DNA from: an uncultured Clostridia bacterium
Lineage (GTDB): Bacteria > Bacillota > Clostridia > TANB77 > CAG-508
Assembly: GCA_934122125.1 (NCBI GenBank)
Contig: CAKOVW010000015.1
Location: forward strand, 1-24,830
DNA length: 24,830 nt
Direction: 5' to 3'
The notes beneath the pieces were generated by a model. The model did not search any database. It was not told the origin of the DNA and saw nothing but the letters and a program-made list of their open reading frames with translations. Positions 7,126 through 15,367 of the stretch are shown here, piece after piece. A program made the translations under genes and the position numbers. Within the stretch, counting starts at the first letter, position 1, and every line of letters begins with the position of its first letter.

Positions 7126-8076
7126 ATGTTAGAAATGTATAAAACAGATTTAACAACAAACAAAACAGAAAAAATAACAAAATATGAAAAAGGAAACTGG
7201 ATTAATATGATTGCCCCGAGCGAAGAAGAAATAATTGATGTATGCAAAAATTTAAAAATAAATCAAGATTTTATTCGTTACGCCTTAGATTATGAGGAAA
7301 AAGCCAGAATTGATATTGAAGAAGATGATAATACTGTATTATTTATAATTGATGTACCAATTAGAGAAAGAGAAGGGGATTCTCTAATTTATACGACAAT
7401 GCCAATTGGTATTATTTTTGTTAGAGATGAGTATTTAATTACTGTATCACTAAAAGAAAATAGTATTATTCAAGATTTGATGAAAAACAATATGAAAAAT
7501 ATTATTACATACAAGAAAAGTAGATTTTTATTACAAATACTATATAGTAATGCTTCAACGTACCTAAATTTATTAAAGAAAATAAATAAAGAAACTGAAA
7601 TTGCAGAATCAATTCTAAAAAATTCAATGAAAAATAGAGCATTATTAAAATTATTAAATTTGGAAAAAAGTTTAGTATATTTTACCACTTCTTTAAAATC
7701 AAATGAAGTTGTAATGGAAAAAACAATGCGTGGAAAGATTATTAAGCTATATGAAGAAGATGAAGATATATTGGAAGACGCAATTATCGAAAATAAGCAA
7801 GCAATTGAAATGGCAAAAATATATAGTGATATTTTAAATGGAACAATGGATGCATATGCATCAATAATTTCAAATAATTTAAATAGAGTTATGAAATTTT
7901 TAACCTCAATAACAATTATTTTATCAATACCAACAATGATTGCAAGTTTTTGGGGAATGAATGTGCCAGTTCCAATGCAAAGTAATCCGTATGGTTTTAT
8001 AATCTTAATAGGATTTTCAATAATAATTTCAATAATTACCACTTTATGGCTTAATAAAAGAGATATGCTAAAATAA
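7126..8076 (+). CDS. corA: CorA-family divalent cation transporter
   Basis: The protein has 316 residues: a cytoplasmic alpha/beta domain (about 1-150), a long helical stalk (about 140-255) and two C-terminal TM helices (about 257-275 and 289-308). The CorA signature GMN lies at 277-279 (FWGMNVPVP) between them. CorA pentamers carry Mg2+ (also Co2+ or Ni2+) into the cell. ATG 7126 is chosen over an in-frame ATG at 7030 because GAGGGGG lies 7 bases upstream and the protein then has the usual CorA N-terminus; the earlier start would overlap the glycosyltransferase by 44 bases. The substrate ion is inferred from the family only. Confidence 0.92.
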   Translation: MLEMYKTDLTTNKTEKITKYEKGNWINMIAPSEEEIIDVCKNLKINQDFIRYALDYEEKARIDIEEDDNTVLFIIDVPIREREGDSLIYTTMPIGIIFVRDEYLITVSLKENSIIQDLMKNNMKNIITYKKSRFLLQILYSNASTYLNLLKKINKETEIAESILKNSMKNRALLKLLNLEKSLVYFTTSLKSNEVVMEKTMRGKIIKLYEEDEDILEDAIIENKQAIEMAKIYSDILNGTMDAYASIISNNLNRVMKFLTSITIILSIPTMIASFWGMNVPVPMQSNPYGFIILIGFSIIISIITTLWLNKRDMLK

Positions 8077-8110
8077 ATTGTAAGGATTATCATCTTTTGG
8101 AAAAAATAAT

Positions 8111-8138
8111 TGGACATTAAAAGTATAAAACTTATAAA
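8111..8138 (+). promoter_or_regulatory. promoter of the DUF378 gene
   Basis: TGGACA (8111-8116, 5 of 6) and TATAAA (8133-8138, 5 of 6) have a 16-base spacer and lie about 58 bases before the start codon. Confidence 0.55.
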
Positions 8139-8195
8139 AATGAGTATACTTAATAGTGAAAACTTTTAAAATTATTTTTAAAGGAGGATTTGAGC

Positions 8196-8384
8196 ATGAA
8201 GGTAATAGATACAATAGCATTGATATTAGTTATTATTGGAGCCATTAACTGGGGATTAGTAGGGATATTTAATTTCAACTTAGTAGATGCAATCTTTGGT
8301 GCTATGTCAATTATAAGCAGAATAATTTACATTTTAGTAGGTATTTCAGGATTATGGGCAATAAAATTATTATTTGATAAATAA
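8196..8384 (+). CDS. DUF378 family small membrane protein
   Basis: This 62-residue protein is almost entirely two hydrophobic segments. The pattern ALILVIIGAINWGLVGIF followed by LVDAIFG and a second helix ending WAIKLLF is the hallmark of DUF378 (B. subtilis YuzA-like). The function is unknown. ATG 8196 is chosen because a perfect AAGGAGG (8181-8187) lies 8 bases upstream; an in-frame TTG two codons earlier would place the start too close to it. It has its own promoter and a perfect terminator, so it is a single-gene unit. Confidence 0.9.
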   Translation: MKVIDTIALILVIIGAINWGLVGIFNFNLVDAIFGAMSIISRIIYILVGISGLWAIKLLFDK

Positions 8385-8397
8385 AAGAAAAAATATA

Positions 8398-8429
8398 GAG
8401 CTGAATTGCTTTTGCAATTCAGCTCTTTT
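8398..8429 (+). terminator. terminator after DUF378 gene
   Basis: A perfect 12-bp stem is formed by GAGCTGAATTGC (8398-8409) and GCAATTCAGCTC (8414-8425) with a TTTT loop, followed by TTTT. Confidence 0.93.
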
Positions 8430-8431
8430 CC

Positions 8432-8459
8432 TTTACAAACTAGAAAAATATGGTATAAT
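8432..8459 (+). promoter_or_regulatory. extended -10 promoter of the ABC-F/Tex operon
   Basis: The -35 is TTTACA (8432-8437) and the -10 is a perfect TATAAT (8454-8459) with a 16-base spacer. TGG directly before it makes an extended -10. The short leader then carries AAGGAGGAG ahead of ATG 8494. Confidence 0.88.
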
Positions 8460-8493
8460 ATACAAAGTATGTAAATAATAAGGAGGAGAAGCA

Positions 8494-10074
8494 ATGCTTA
8501 CATCTACAGGAGTAACAATTAGATTTGGAAAAAGAACATTATTTGAAGATGTAAATATAAAGTTTAACAAAGGATGCTGTTACGGAATTATTGGTGCAAA
8601 TGGTGCAGGAAAATCAACATTCTTAAAAGTACTATCAGGAGAACTTGAACCAAGTAAAGGAGAGGTAACAAAAGAAAAAACAGAAAGACTTTCTGTTTTA
8701 AAACAAGACCACTTTGCTTTTGAAGAATATACTGTTATGGATACAGTAATTATGGGAAATGGTGAATTATATAAAATAATGAAAGAAAAGGATGCAATAT
8801 ATGCAAAACCGGATTTTTCAGAAGAAGATGGAATGAAAGCTGCAAAATTAGAAGAACGTTTTGCAGAATTAGATGGATGGAATGCCGAATCAGATGCAGC
8901 AGTGTTATTAAATGATTTAGGAATAGCACCAGAAAAACATTATGAACTTATGAGCAACCTAGAAGCAAAAGATAAAGTAAAAGTATTGCTAGCACAAGCA
9001 TTGTTTGGAAACCCAGATATATTATTACTTGATGAGCCTACAAACGATTTAGACTTAAAAAGTATTAGTTGGCTTGAGGAATTTTTGATTAACTTTGAAA
9101 ATACAGTCATTGTTGTATCACATGATAGATACTTTTTAAATAAAGTTTGTACACATATTGCAGATGTAGACTTTGGCAAAATTAAAGTATACCCAGGAAA
9201 CTATGATTTCTGGTATGAGTCTAGCCAACTTGCATTAAAGCAAATGAAAGAAGCTAACAAAAAGAAAGAAGAAAAAATTAAAGAATTACAAGACTTTATT
9301 GCAAGATTTAGTGCAAATGCTTCAAAATCAAAACAAGCAACATCTCGTAAAAAGTCATTAGAAAAAATTGAATTAGATGAAATTAAGCCATCTAACAGAA
9401 GATACCCTTATGTTGATTTCAAACCAGATAGAGAACCAGGAAAAGAAATTTTACATGTTAAAAATATATCTAAAACAATAAATGGAGAAAAAATATTAAA
9501 CAACATTTCATTTACTGTAAAACAAGATGATAAAATAGCATTTTTGGCAGATAATGAAAATGCAAAAACTGTATTATTTCAAATTATTGCAGGAGAGCTT
9601 GAACCAGATGAAGGAGAAGTAGTATGGGGTACAACAATTACATCAAGCTATTTTCCTAAAGATAATAACTATTTGTTTGAATCAGATTTATCAATTACAG
9701 ACTGGTTAAGACAATATTCAAAAGATCCTGATGAAACATATGTAAGAAGTTTTTTAGGAAGAATGCTATTTTCAGGTGAAGAAGCACTTAAAAAAGTAAA
9801 TGTACTTTCAGGTGGAGAAAAAGTAAGATGTGTTCTTTCAAAAATGATGTTATCAGGAGCAAACTTTTTAATTTTTGATGAACCAACAAACCATTTAGAT
9901 ATGGAATCTATTACAGCATTAAATGAGGGAATGAAGAAGTTTAAAGGAAATATGATATTTACTTCACATGACCATCAATTAATGCAAACAGTTGCAAATA
10001 GAATTATTGATATAAAAGCAGATACAGTAATAGACAGAGAAGTTACATATAATGAATATTTAGGAGTAGAATAA
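8494..10074 (+). CDS. ykpA: ABC-F ATPase, YkpA/YbiT type
   Basis: This soluble 526-residue protein has two ATP-binding cassettes joined by a charged linker (about 245-300, KQATSRKKSLEKI) and no membrane domain. ABC-F proteins bind the ribosome E site and adjust translation. NBD1 has Walker A GANGAGKST (34-42) and Walker B ILLLDEPTNDLD (176-187). NBD2 has the signature LSGGEK (438-443) and FDEPTNHLD (461-469). The signature of NBD1 is degenerate (NLEAKDKV, 155-162), and the Walker A of NBD2 reads ADNENAKTV (352-360) with no GK-S/T. From memory, B. subtilis YkpA has similar degeneration at both places. The close match to YkpA along the length makes it a housekeeping ABC-F rather than a resistance factor. 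The tex start codon follows the stop with no gap. Confidence 0.9.
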   Translation: MLTSTGVTIRFGKRTLFEDVNIKFNKGCCYGIIGANGAGKSTFLKVLSGELEPSKGEVTKEKTERLSVLKQDHFAFEEYTVMDTVIMGNGELYKIMKEKDAIYAKPDFSEEDGMKAAKLEERFAELDGWNAESDAAVLLNDLGIAPEKHYELMSNLEAKDKVKVLLAQALFGNPDILLLDEPTNDLDLKSISWLEEFLINFENTVIVVSHDRYFLNKVCTHIADVDFGKIKVYPGNYDFWYESSQLALKQMKEANKKKEEKIKELQDFIARFSANASKSKQATSRKKSLEKIELDEIKPSNRRYPYVDFKPDREPGKEILHVKNISKTINGEKILNNISFTVKQDDKIAFLADNENAKTVLFQIIAGELEPDEGEVVWGTTITSSYFPKDNNYLFESDLSITDWLRQYSKDPDETYVRSFLGRMLFSGEEALKKVNVLSGGEKVRCVLSKMMLSGANFLIFDEPTNHLDMESITALNEGMKKFKGNMIFTSHDHQLMQTVANRIIDIKADTVIDREVTYNEYLGVE

Positions 10075-12270
10075 ATGGATACACAAGAAAGAATAGCAAA
10101 TATAATTGCAGAAGAATTAAATATAAAATTAGTGCAAGTTGTAAGAACCATAGAGTTAATTAATGAGGGAAATACAATACCTTTTATTGCGCGTTATAGA
10201 AAAGAAGTAACAGGTGGGCTTTCAGATGAAACTTTAAGAGATTTAGGTGAAAGACTTACATACCTTCGTAACTTAGAAGCAAGAAAAGAAGAAGTAAAAA
10301 CATCAATTGAAAATCAGGGAAAACTTACAGACGAAATAGTTGCAAACTTAGAAAATGCTAAAACATTAGCAGAAGTTGAAGATATATATAGACCATATAA
10401 ACAAAAGAAAAAGACAAGAGCTACAGTAGCTAAGGCAAAAGGCTTAGAGCCATTAGCTGAAATTATATTAGCTCAAACAGAAAAAATACCAATAGAAGAA
10501 ATTGCAAAACAATATGTAAATATTGATAAATTATCAGAAGAAGATAAAAATAACAAGGAAAAAGTTGTAGCAAGTGTAGAAGACGCTGTTCAAGGTGCAA
10601 AAGATATTATTGCAGAAATTATATCAGACAACCCTGAATACCGTAAGCAAATTAAACGTATTTGCTACAGAGAAGGTGTTATAATAACTAAAGCTACAAA
10701 GCCAGAAGAAAAAACAGCATATAATATGTATTATGAATTTAGCGAAAAGGTAAATCATTTACCTAGCCACAGAATTTTAGCTATCAATCGTGGAGAAGCT
10801 GAAGAATTTTTAAAAGTAAAAATCGAAAAGCCAGAAGATAAAATTTTAGATTTAATAAATAGAGACATTATTAAACAAAAAACTCAATTTACTACAATAT
10901 TAGAAGAAACAATTGCAGATAGTTGGAGCAGATTAATTGAACCATCTATTGAAAGGGAAATTCGTTCTGACTTAACAGAAAAAGCAGAGACCCAAGCTAT
11001 TAAAGTATTTGGAAAAAATGCAAAACCTTTACTTTTAGCAGCACCTTTAAAAGGTTTAACAGTAATGGGGTTCGACCCAGCATATCGTACAGGTTGTAAA
11101 ATTGCAGTAATTGATGAAACAGGAAAATTACTTGCAACTACTACTGTATATCCAACAGAACCACAAAATGATGTGGAAGGTGCAAAAAAAGAGTTAAAAG
11201 CGTTAATAGAAAAATACAAAGTTGATATTATTGCAATAGGAAATGGAACGGCTTCAAGAGAATCTGAAAGTTTTGTTGCAGATATGATTAAAGAAATTGA
11301 AAGACCACTTCATTATGCAATTGTAAGTGAAGCTGGAGCATCTGTATATTCTGCTTCAAAACTTGCAACAGAGGAATATCCGGATATAAACGTATCTTTA
11401 AGAGGTGCAATATCAATTGCAAGAAGATTACAAGATCCACTTGCAGAACTTGTAAAAATAGATCCAAAAGCTATAGGAGTAGGGCAATACCAACATGATG
11501 TTGACCAAAAGAAATTAACAGAAAGTTTAACTGGTGTTGTTGAAGACGCAGTAAATGAAGTTGGGGTTGATGTTAATACAGCTACACCATCATTACTTTC
11601 TTATGTAGCAGGAATAAATAAAACTATTGCAAATAATATAGTAAAATATCGTGATGAAAATGGTAAATTGGCTGAAAGAAAAGAATTATTAAAAGTTCCT
11701 AAGTTGGGAAAATCAGCATTTGAACAATGTGCAGGATTTATTAGAATTCCTGGTGGAAAAAACGCTTTAGAAATTACAGGTGTTCACCCAGAAAGCTATT
11801 CTGTTGCAGAAAATTTGCTTAATAAATTAGGATACAAAAAAGAGGATTTATTAAATAAAGAAAAACAATCAGAAATAAAAGATAAATTATTAGAAGTAAA
11901 TGTAAAAGAAACAGCTAAAGAACTTGATGTTGGTGAAATGACTTTAGCAGATATTATTGAAGAAATGTCAAAACCAGGTAGAGATCCAAGAGATGAGATG
12001 CCTAAGCAAATATTAAGAGCTGATGTACTTAAATTTGAAGATTTAAGAGATGGGATGGTTTTAACAGGAACTGTTAGAAATGTTACAGACTTTGGCGCTT
12101 TTGTTGATATAGGTGTAAAACATGATGGTTTAGTACATATTTCACAATTAAGCAATAGCTTTGTAAAAAATCCATCTGATGTAGTTTCAGTTGGTGATAT
12201 TGTAAAAGTAAAAGTTATTGGAATTGACCAAGAAAGACAAAAAGTTCAACTTTCAATGAAAGATGCATAA
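10075..12270 (+). CDS. tex: Tex family RNA-binding protein (S1 domain)
   Basis: The 731-residue protein is full length for bacterial Tex. It has an N-terminal helical domain with IPFIARYRKEVTGGL, a YqgF RNase-H-like domain (about 328-460, GFDPAYRTGCKIAVID), helix-hairpin-helix motifs (about 495-570, TATPSLLSYVAGI) and a C-terminal S1 domain (657-731, GTVRNVTDFGAFVDIG). Tex binds nucleic acids and affects transcription and RNA turnover; it is related to eukaryotic Spt6. The ATG comes immediately after the TAA of the ABC-F gene, with GGAG inside the end of that gene, so translation is coupled. It ends at a bidirectional terminator facing the convergent acyltransferase. Confidence 0.96.
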   Translation: MDTQERIANIIAEELNIKLVQVVRTIELINEGNTIPFIARYRKEVTGGLSDETLRDLGERLTYLRNLEARKEEVKTSIENQGKLTDEIVANLENAKTLAEVEDIYRPYKQKKKTRATVAKAKGLEPLAEIILAQTEKIPIEEIAKQYVNIDKLSEEDKNNKEKVVASVEDAVQGAKDIIAEIISDNPEYRKQIKRICYREGVIITKATKPEEKTAYNMYYEFSEKVNHLPSHRILAINRGEAEEFLKVKIEKPEDKILDLINRDIIKQKTQFTTILEETIADSWSRLIEPSIEREIRSDLTEKAETQAIKVFGKNAKPLLLAAPLKGLTVMGFDPAYRTGCKIAVIDETGKLLATTTVYPTEPQNDVEGAKKELKALIEKYKVDIIAIGNGTASRESESFVADMIKEIERPLHYAIVSEAGASVYSASKLATEEYPDINVSLRGAISIARRLQDPLAELVKIDPKAIGVGQYQHDVDQKKLTESLTGVVEDAVNEVGVDVNTATPSLLSYVAGINKTIANNIVKYRDENGKLAERKELLKVPKLGKSAFEQCAGFIRIPGGKNALEITGVHPESYSVAENLLNKLGYKKEDLLNKEKQSEIKDKLLEVNVKETAKELDVGEMTLADIIEEMSKPGRDPRDEMPKQILRADVLKFEDLRDGMVLTGTVRNVTDFGAFVDIGVKHDGLVHISQLSNSFVKNPSDVVSVGDIVKVKVIGIDQERQKVQLSMKDA

Positions 12271-12317
12271 AAAAATGAGTGGAAAAATATTTTTTATATT
12301 TTTTCACTCATTTTTTT
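12269..12317. terminator. bidirectional terminator between tex and the acyltransferase gene
   Basis: The left arm (12269-12290) has an A run, TGAGTG and AAAAATAT. It pairs with ATATTTTT, CACTCA and a T run (12296-12317). One mismatch lies in the stem. The stop codon of the minus-strand acyltransferase gene lies inside it at 12294-12296. Confidence 0.92.
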
Positions 12318-13034
12318 GTATACATTTTCTTTTAAATCTAAATACTTTTCATTAAATGCCAAATTTTGGTCTGGATAGACAGTTGGTAAAACACTTAAAG
12401 TTAAGCAAGGTTTAGATTTAAAAAATTTTAAAATACCAGTTGGCTTTCTAAACCTAAATACAAATGGAATAATTGGTACATTATTTTTTGAAGCAATTTT
12501 AAATGCACCATTTTTAAAGTTACGTAATTTATTATAATACGGCCATAAAGCAGCCTCAGGGTAAAAATGCACTATTTTATTTTTAGCTAATAAATCATCA
12601 ATTGCTTTATAAAAATTTTCTTTACAAGAAATTTTTTCTGGTATAGGAATAGCATATAACAAACGTACTAAATGCCTAACCACAGGCATTTTAAAACCAT
12701 CAGTTTTAGCAGTGTAATATATTCTTCTAGGAAACCATGCAAGACCAAGCATTGCACAATCTATATATTGCACATGGTTTGATACTGAAATAGCACCAGT
12801 TTTAATATTTTTTAAATTTTCTTTTCCTTCAATTTTTAGTCCAAAAATAATGTTAGAAATTAAAAAAATAATTGGTGCAACTATGATGTAGTAAAATAAA
12901 TTTGATATTAACTTAAAAAATATATTATTTTTTACATATTTATAATTTAAGCCAATATCAAATTTAAGTGGTTCCCACATTTTTATTATATCTTCATTTT
13001 CATTATTTACATTTGATTGTAAATTTTCTTTCAT
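12294..13034 (-). CDS. PlsC-like 1-acylglycerol-3-phosphate acyltransferase family protein
   Basis: This 246-residue protein has a polar N-terminus, one membrane segment (about 45-67) and a PlsC/LPLAT domain. The catalytic HX4D is His87/Asp92 in NHVQYID. The second motif, normally FPEG, reads FYPEAALWP (157-165), with Ala in place of Gly. A hydrophobic VPIIPFVF block follows (186-193). PlsC-type enzymes add an acyl chain to lysophosphatidic acid or, in relatives, to other lipid or sugar acceptors. The start overlaps the stop of the upstream glycosyltransferase by 4 bases (ATGA), so both products should be made together and act on related lipids. Because of the altered motif and the context, an acceptor other than lysophosphatidate is possible. 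Confidence 0.82.
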   Translation of the reverse strand: MKENLQSNVNNENEDIIKMWEPLKFDIGLNYKYVKNNIFFKLISNLFYYIIVAPIIFLISNIIFGLKIEGKENLKNIKTGAISVSNHVQYIDCAMLGLAWFPRRIYYTAKTDGFKMPVVRHLVRLLYAIPIPEKISCKENFYKAIDDLLAKNKIVHFYPEAALWPYYNKLRNFKNGAFKIASKNNVPIIPFVFRFRKPTGILKFFKSKPCLTLSVLPTVYPDQNLAFNEKYLDLKENVYKKMSEKI

Positions 13035-14143
13035 TTACTATATTTCCTTATTTCATCTATTATAAATTCACAAATTTTGCTACAAGCATTTTTATCTATA
13101 TTCTGTTTTTGTGCTTTTATTATATTTTCCATTTTACTTTTATCATTTAAAAGAGATATTACTGCATTTTTTATATCAGTAGTATTTTTACAGCTAATAG
13201 ACATTCCACGGCTCTCAAAAAATTCAGCATTATATGTTTCGCAACCAGGTATTGGCATAGTATGAATAATAGGAATATTTATTGTAGCAGCCTCTGTTGT
13301 TGTAAGCCCACCAGGTTTAGTTAATAAAAGCTCACTTATAGCCATATATTTATAAATTTGAGGAGTAAAACCTATAGGAATTACTTTATTTGAGTCATAA
13401 TTATTTGAAATATCTTCATAAACTTTTTTATTATTACCGCAGGCAACTAAAATTGTTTCAGAAATTTCATTTTGCAAAACATCTATTATACCTGTAACAT
13501 TTCCAAACCCCATACTTCCTGTCATGACTAATATATATTTTTTATTTTCATCTAAATTTAATTCAGCAAATATTTTAGATTTATCTAAATCCTTACTAAA
13601 ATTAGTTGAAACAGGAATACCAAAAGGTATTAGCTTTTCGCGGCTGATACCTTTTTTAGTAAAATCTTCTATTAAATCTCTATGTGGAATTATAAAATAG
13701 TCTGGATTAGTTTCTGACCAAAATGGAATTGATTTATAATCTGTTGCAACTGCAATAAAATGTATATCATGATGTTTTTTTATAGCAGTTAAAACTTCAG
13801 CAGGAAATAGGTGAGTAACTACAACATAATTATATTTGTTTTCAACAATATAATTATATAATTTTTTCCTGTGTAACCTATTTACTCCATAAACTGGAGA
13901 TGTAATTTTAGTTTTCTCATATAATTCGCCTAGTTTATAAACTCTTTTAAAAACAGAACCCTTTCCTTTGGTTGAACTAATATATAATTTATTTACAACA
14001 TTAGCTATTTTATAATTTATTAAGTCCAAATATTCTTTAAAATCAACTTGAACTCCTTTATTTCTTAATTCATCTGTTATAGCACTAGCAGCAGAATTAT
14101 GTCCACCACCTGTACTACATGATAGAACTAAAACCTTAAACAT
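13031..14143 (-). CDS. MGDG-synthase/UgtP-like diacylglycerol glycosyltransferase (GT28)
   Basis: The 370-residue protein is a GT-B glycosyltransferase. The N-terminal MGDG-synthase domain starts with VLVLSCSTGGGHNSAA (TGGGH at 11-15), and the C-terminal GT28 domain has the nucleotide-sugar motif KPGGLTTTEA (276-285) and the ETYNA block (302-306). Members transfer glucose or galactose from a UDP-sugar to diacylglycerol at the inner face of the membrane, making glycolipid and lipoteichoic acid anchors. It starts 11 bases after the HD-GYP response regulator, with its AAGGGG site in that gap and the regulator's end. It overlaps the PlsC-like gene downstream by 4 bases. The three genes look like one operon driven from 15260-15287. 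Confidence 0.88.
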   Translation of the reverse strand: MFKVLVLSCSTGGGHNSAASAITDELRNKGVQVDFKEYLDLINYKIANVVNKLYISSTKGKGSVFKRVYKLGELYEKTKITSPVYGVNRLHRKKLYNYIVENKYNYVVVTHLFPAEVLTAIKKHHDIHFIAVATDYKSIPFWSETNPDYFIIPHRDLIEDFTKKGISREKLIPFGIPVSTNFSKDLDKSKIFAELNLDENKKYILVMTGSMGFGNVTGIIDVLQNEISETILVACGNNKKVYEDISNNYDSNKVIPIGFTPQIYKYMAISELLLTKPGGLTTTEAATINIPIIHTMPIPGCETYNAEFFESRGMSISCKNTTDIKNAVISLLNDKSKMENIIKAQKQNIDKNACSKICEFIIDEIRKYSK

Positions 14144-14154
14144 AAAATATCCCC

Positions 14155-15207
14155 TTATTTAAATTGTTCTTGAATTTCATTTATTTCGTCATAATGATTA
14201 TTTAAAATATCTAAAAATACTTTTGCAATTTCTGGGTCAAATTGTGTTCCTGAACATCTTTCAAATTCAGCTTTTACAACATCTAAACTTAAAGGATCAC
14301 GATAAGTTCTTCTTGATGTCATTGCATCATAAGTATCTGCAACAGCTGCTATTCTTGCTAAATAAGGAATATCATTTCCTTTTAATTTTCCAGGATAACC
14401 ATTTCCATCAAATCTTTCATGATGATGTTTTACAATTGGAATAATATCTTGAAATACCTCGGCATTACACAAAATATGTGCACCAATTGCTGGATGGTTT
14501 TTAATTTGTGAATATTCATCATCTGTTAATTTAGATTCCTTTAATAAAATACTATCAGGAATACCAATTTTTCCAATATCATGGAATAAGCCACCAACTT
14601 CTAGAGTTTTTAAATCTGAATCAGATAAGCCTAAATATTTTCCAATTAGAACAGAATATTTAGATACTCTATCTGAATGACCTCTAGTATATGGATCTTT
14701 GGCTTCAACAGTATATCTTAAAGTTTGAATACTATCCAAATAAGCCTTTTCTAGTTTTTCATAAGTAGAAGAAAGCTCATCATTTATTCTTTTAATTTCA
14801 TTCATTTGCTCAATTGATTTAATACCAGACTCAATTAAAAGAAGTAATTGGTCAAACTTATCACTTTTCTCACAATAACCTTGAATATCTAATTTTCTAA
14901 TTGTTTCTAATGGTGGAGCTAAGTCTTTATGACCAGTTAATAACAAAATATATAATTCTTTATCAAATTTACGTATTTCTTCAACAACTTGGTCGCCATG
15001 AATTGGTGTCATAATAAAGTCCAAAACCATTAAATCAAAGTGTTCATTTTTTACTTTTTCAATTGCTTCCATTGGATCGGTAACACCTGTAAAATCATAA
15101 CCAGATCTTTTTAAAAATATTGACAAAGAATCAACAATTCCCTCTTCATCATCAACTGCAATAATTCTGTATCCCTTGTCAGTTGCCGTTTGCATGTTTT
15201 TTCTCAT
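14155..15207 (-). CDS. response regulator with HD-GYP c-di-GMP phosphodiesterase output
   Basis: This is a 350-residue cytoplasmic protein. The receiver domain (about 12-128) has the acidic pocket Asp19/Asp20, phospho-acceptor Asp63 (VLDF), Thr91 and Lys114. A coiled-coil-like linker (about 130-160) joins it to an HD-GYP domain (about 160-345) with all signature residues: HDIGK (209-213), NHP (237-239), HHHERFDG (261-268), GYP (270-272) and ADTYDAMTSRRTY. HD-GYP enzymes hydrolyse cyclic di-GMP, so phosphorylation should change c-di-GMP rather than bind DNA. The neighbouring histidine kinase is the obvious partner. It has its own promoter after the kinase terminator, with GAGGTGAG as ribosome binding site. 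Confidence 0.94.
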   Translation of the reverse strand: MRKNMQTATDKGYRIIAVDDEEGIVDSLSIFLKRSGYDFTGVTDPMEAIEKVKNEHFDLMVLDFIMTPIHGDQVVEEIRKFDKELYILLLTGHKDLAPPLETIRKLDIQGYCEKSDKFDQLLLLIESGIKSIEQMNEIKRINDELSSTYEKLEKAYLDSIQTLRYTVEAKDPYTRGHSDRVSKYSVLIGKYLGLSDSDLKTLEVGGLFHDIGKIGIPDSILLKESKLTDDEYSQIKNHPAIGAHILCNAEVFQDIIPIVKHHHERFDGNGYPGKLKGNDIPYLARIAAVADTYDAMTSRRTYRDPLSLDVVKAEFERCSGTQFDPEIAKVFLDILNNHYDEINEIQEQFK

Positions 15208-15259
15208 AATCTCACCTCAATTTTTACTTTTAAATAGATATACTCAAGATGGCAATAAC

Positions 15260-15287
15260 ATTATATCATAGTTTGTCGAAATGTACA
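15260..15287 (-). promoter_or_regulatory. extended -10 promoter of the response regulator-glycosyltransferase-acyltransferase operon
   Basis: On the minus strand a -10 TATAAT (plus-strand 15260-15265) is preceded by TGA (extended -10), and a -35 TGTACA (15282-15287) lies 16 bases upstream. The start codon is about 50 bases downstream. Confidence 0.78.
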
Positions 15288-15310
15288 GTATTTCCACAAA
15301 AAAAGTAAAT

Positions 15311-15351
15311 AAAAAAATCTAGAATTTCGTTGAAATTACTAGACTTTTTTT
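15311..15351 (-). terminator. terminator of the NRPS-kinase operon
   Basis: Read on the minus strand, TCTAG-T-AATTT pairs with AAATT-CTAGA around a CAACG loop and is followed by seven T. It begins 16 bases after the kinase stop codon at 15368. Minus-strand A residues on the other flank could give partial activity in the opposite direction. Confidence 0.85.
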
Positions 15352-15367
15352 ACAAATAAGTTGCGTT

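Noticed and set aside
7470..8117. Minus-strand open frame of 215 codons opposite corA
   Set aside because: It is antisense to a well-supported CorA gene, has no recognisable domain, and its hydrophobicity mirrors A-rich codons of the real gene.
8494..10074. Antibiotic-resistance ABC-F
   Set aside because: The protein follows the YkpA/YbiT sequence pattern along its length and is paired with tex, as in a housekeeping context.
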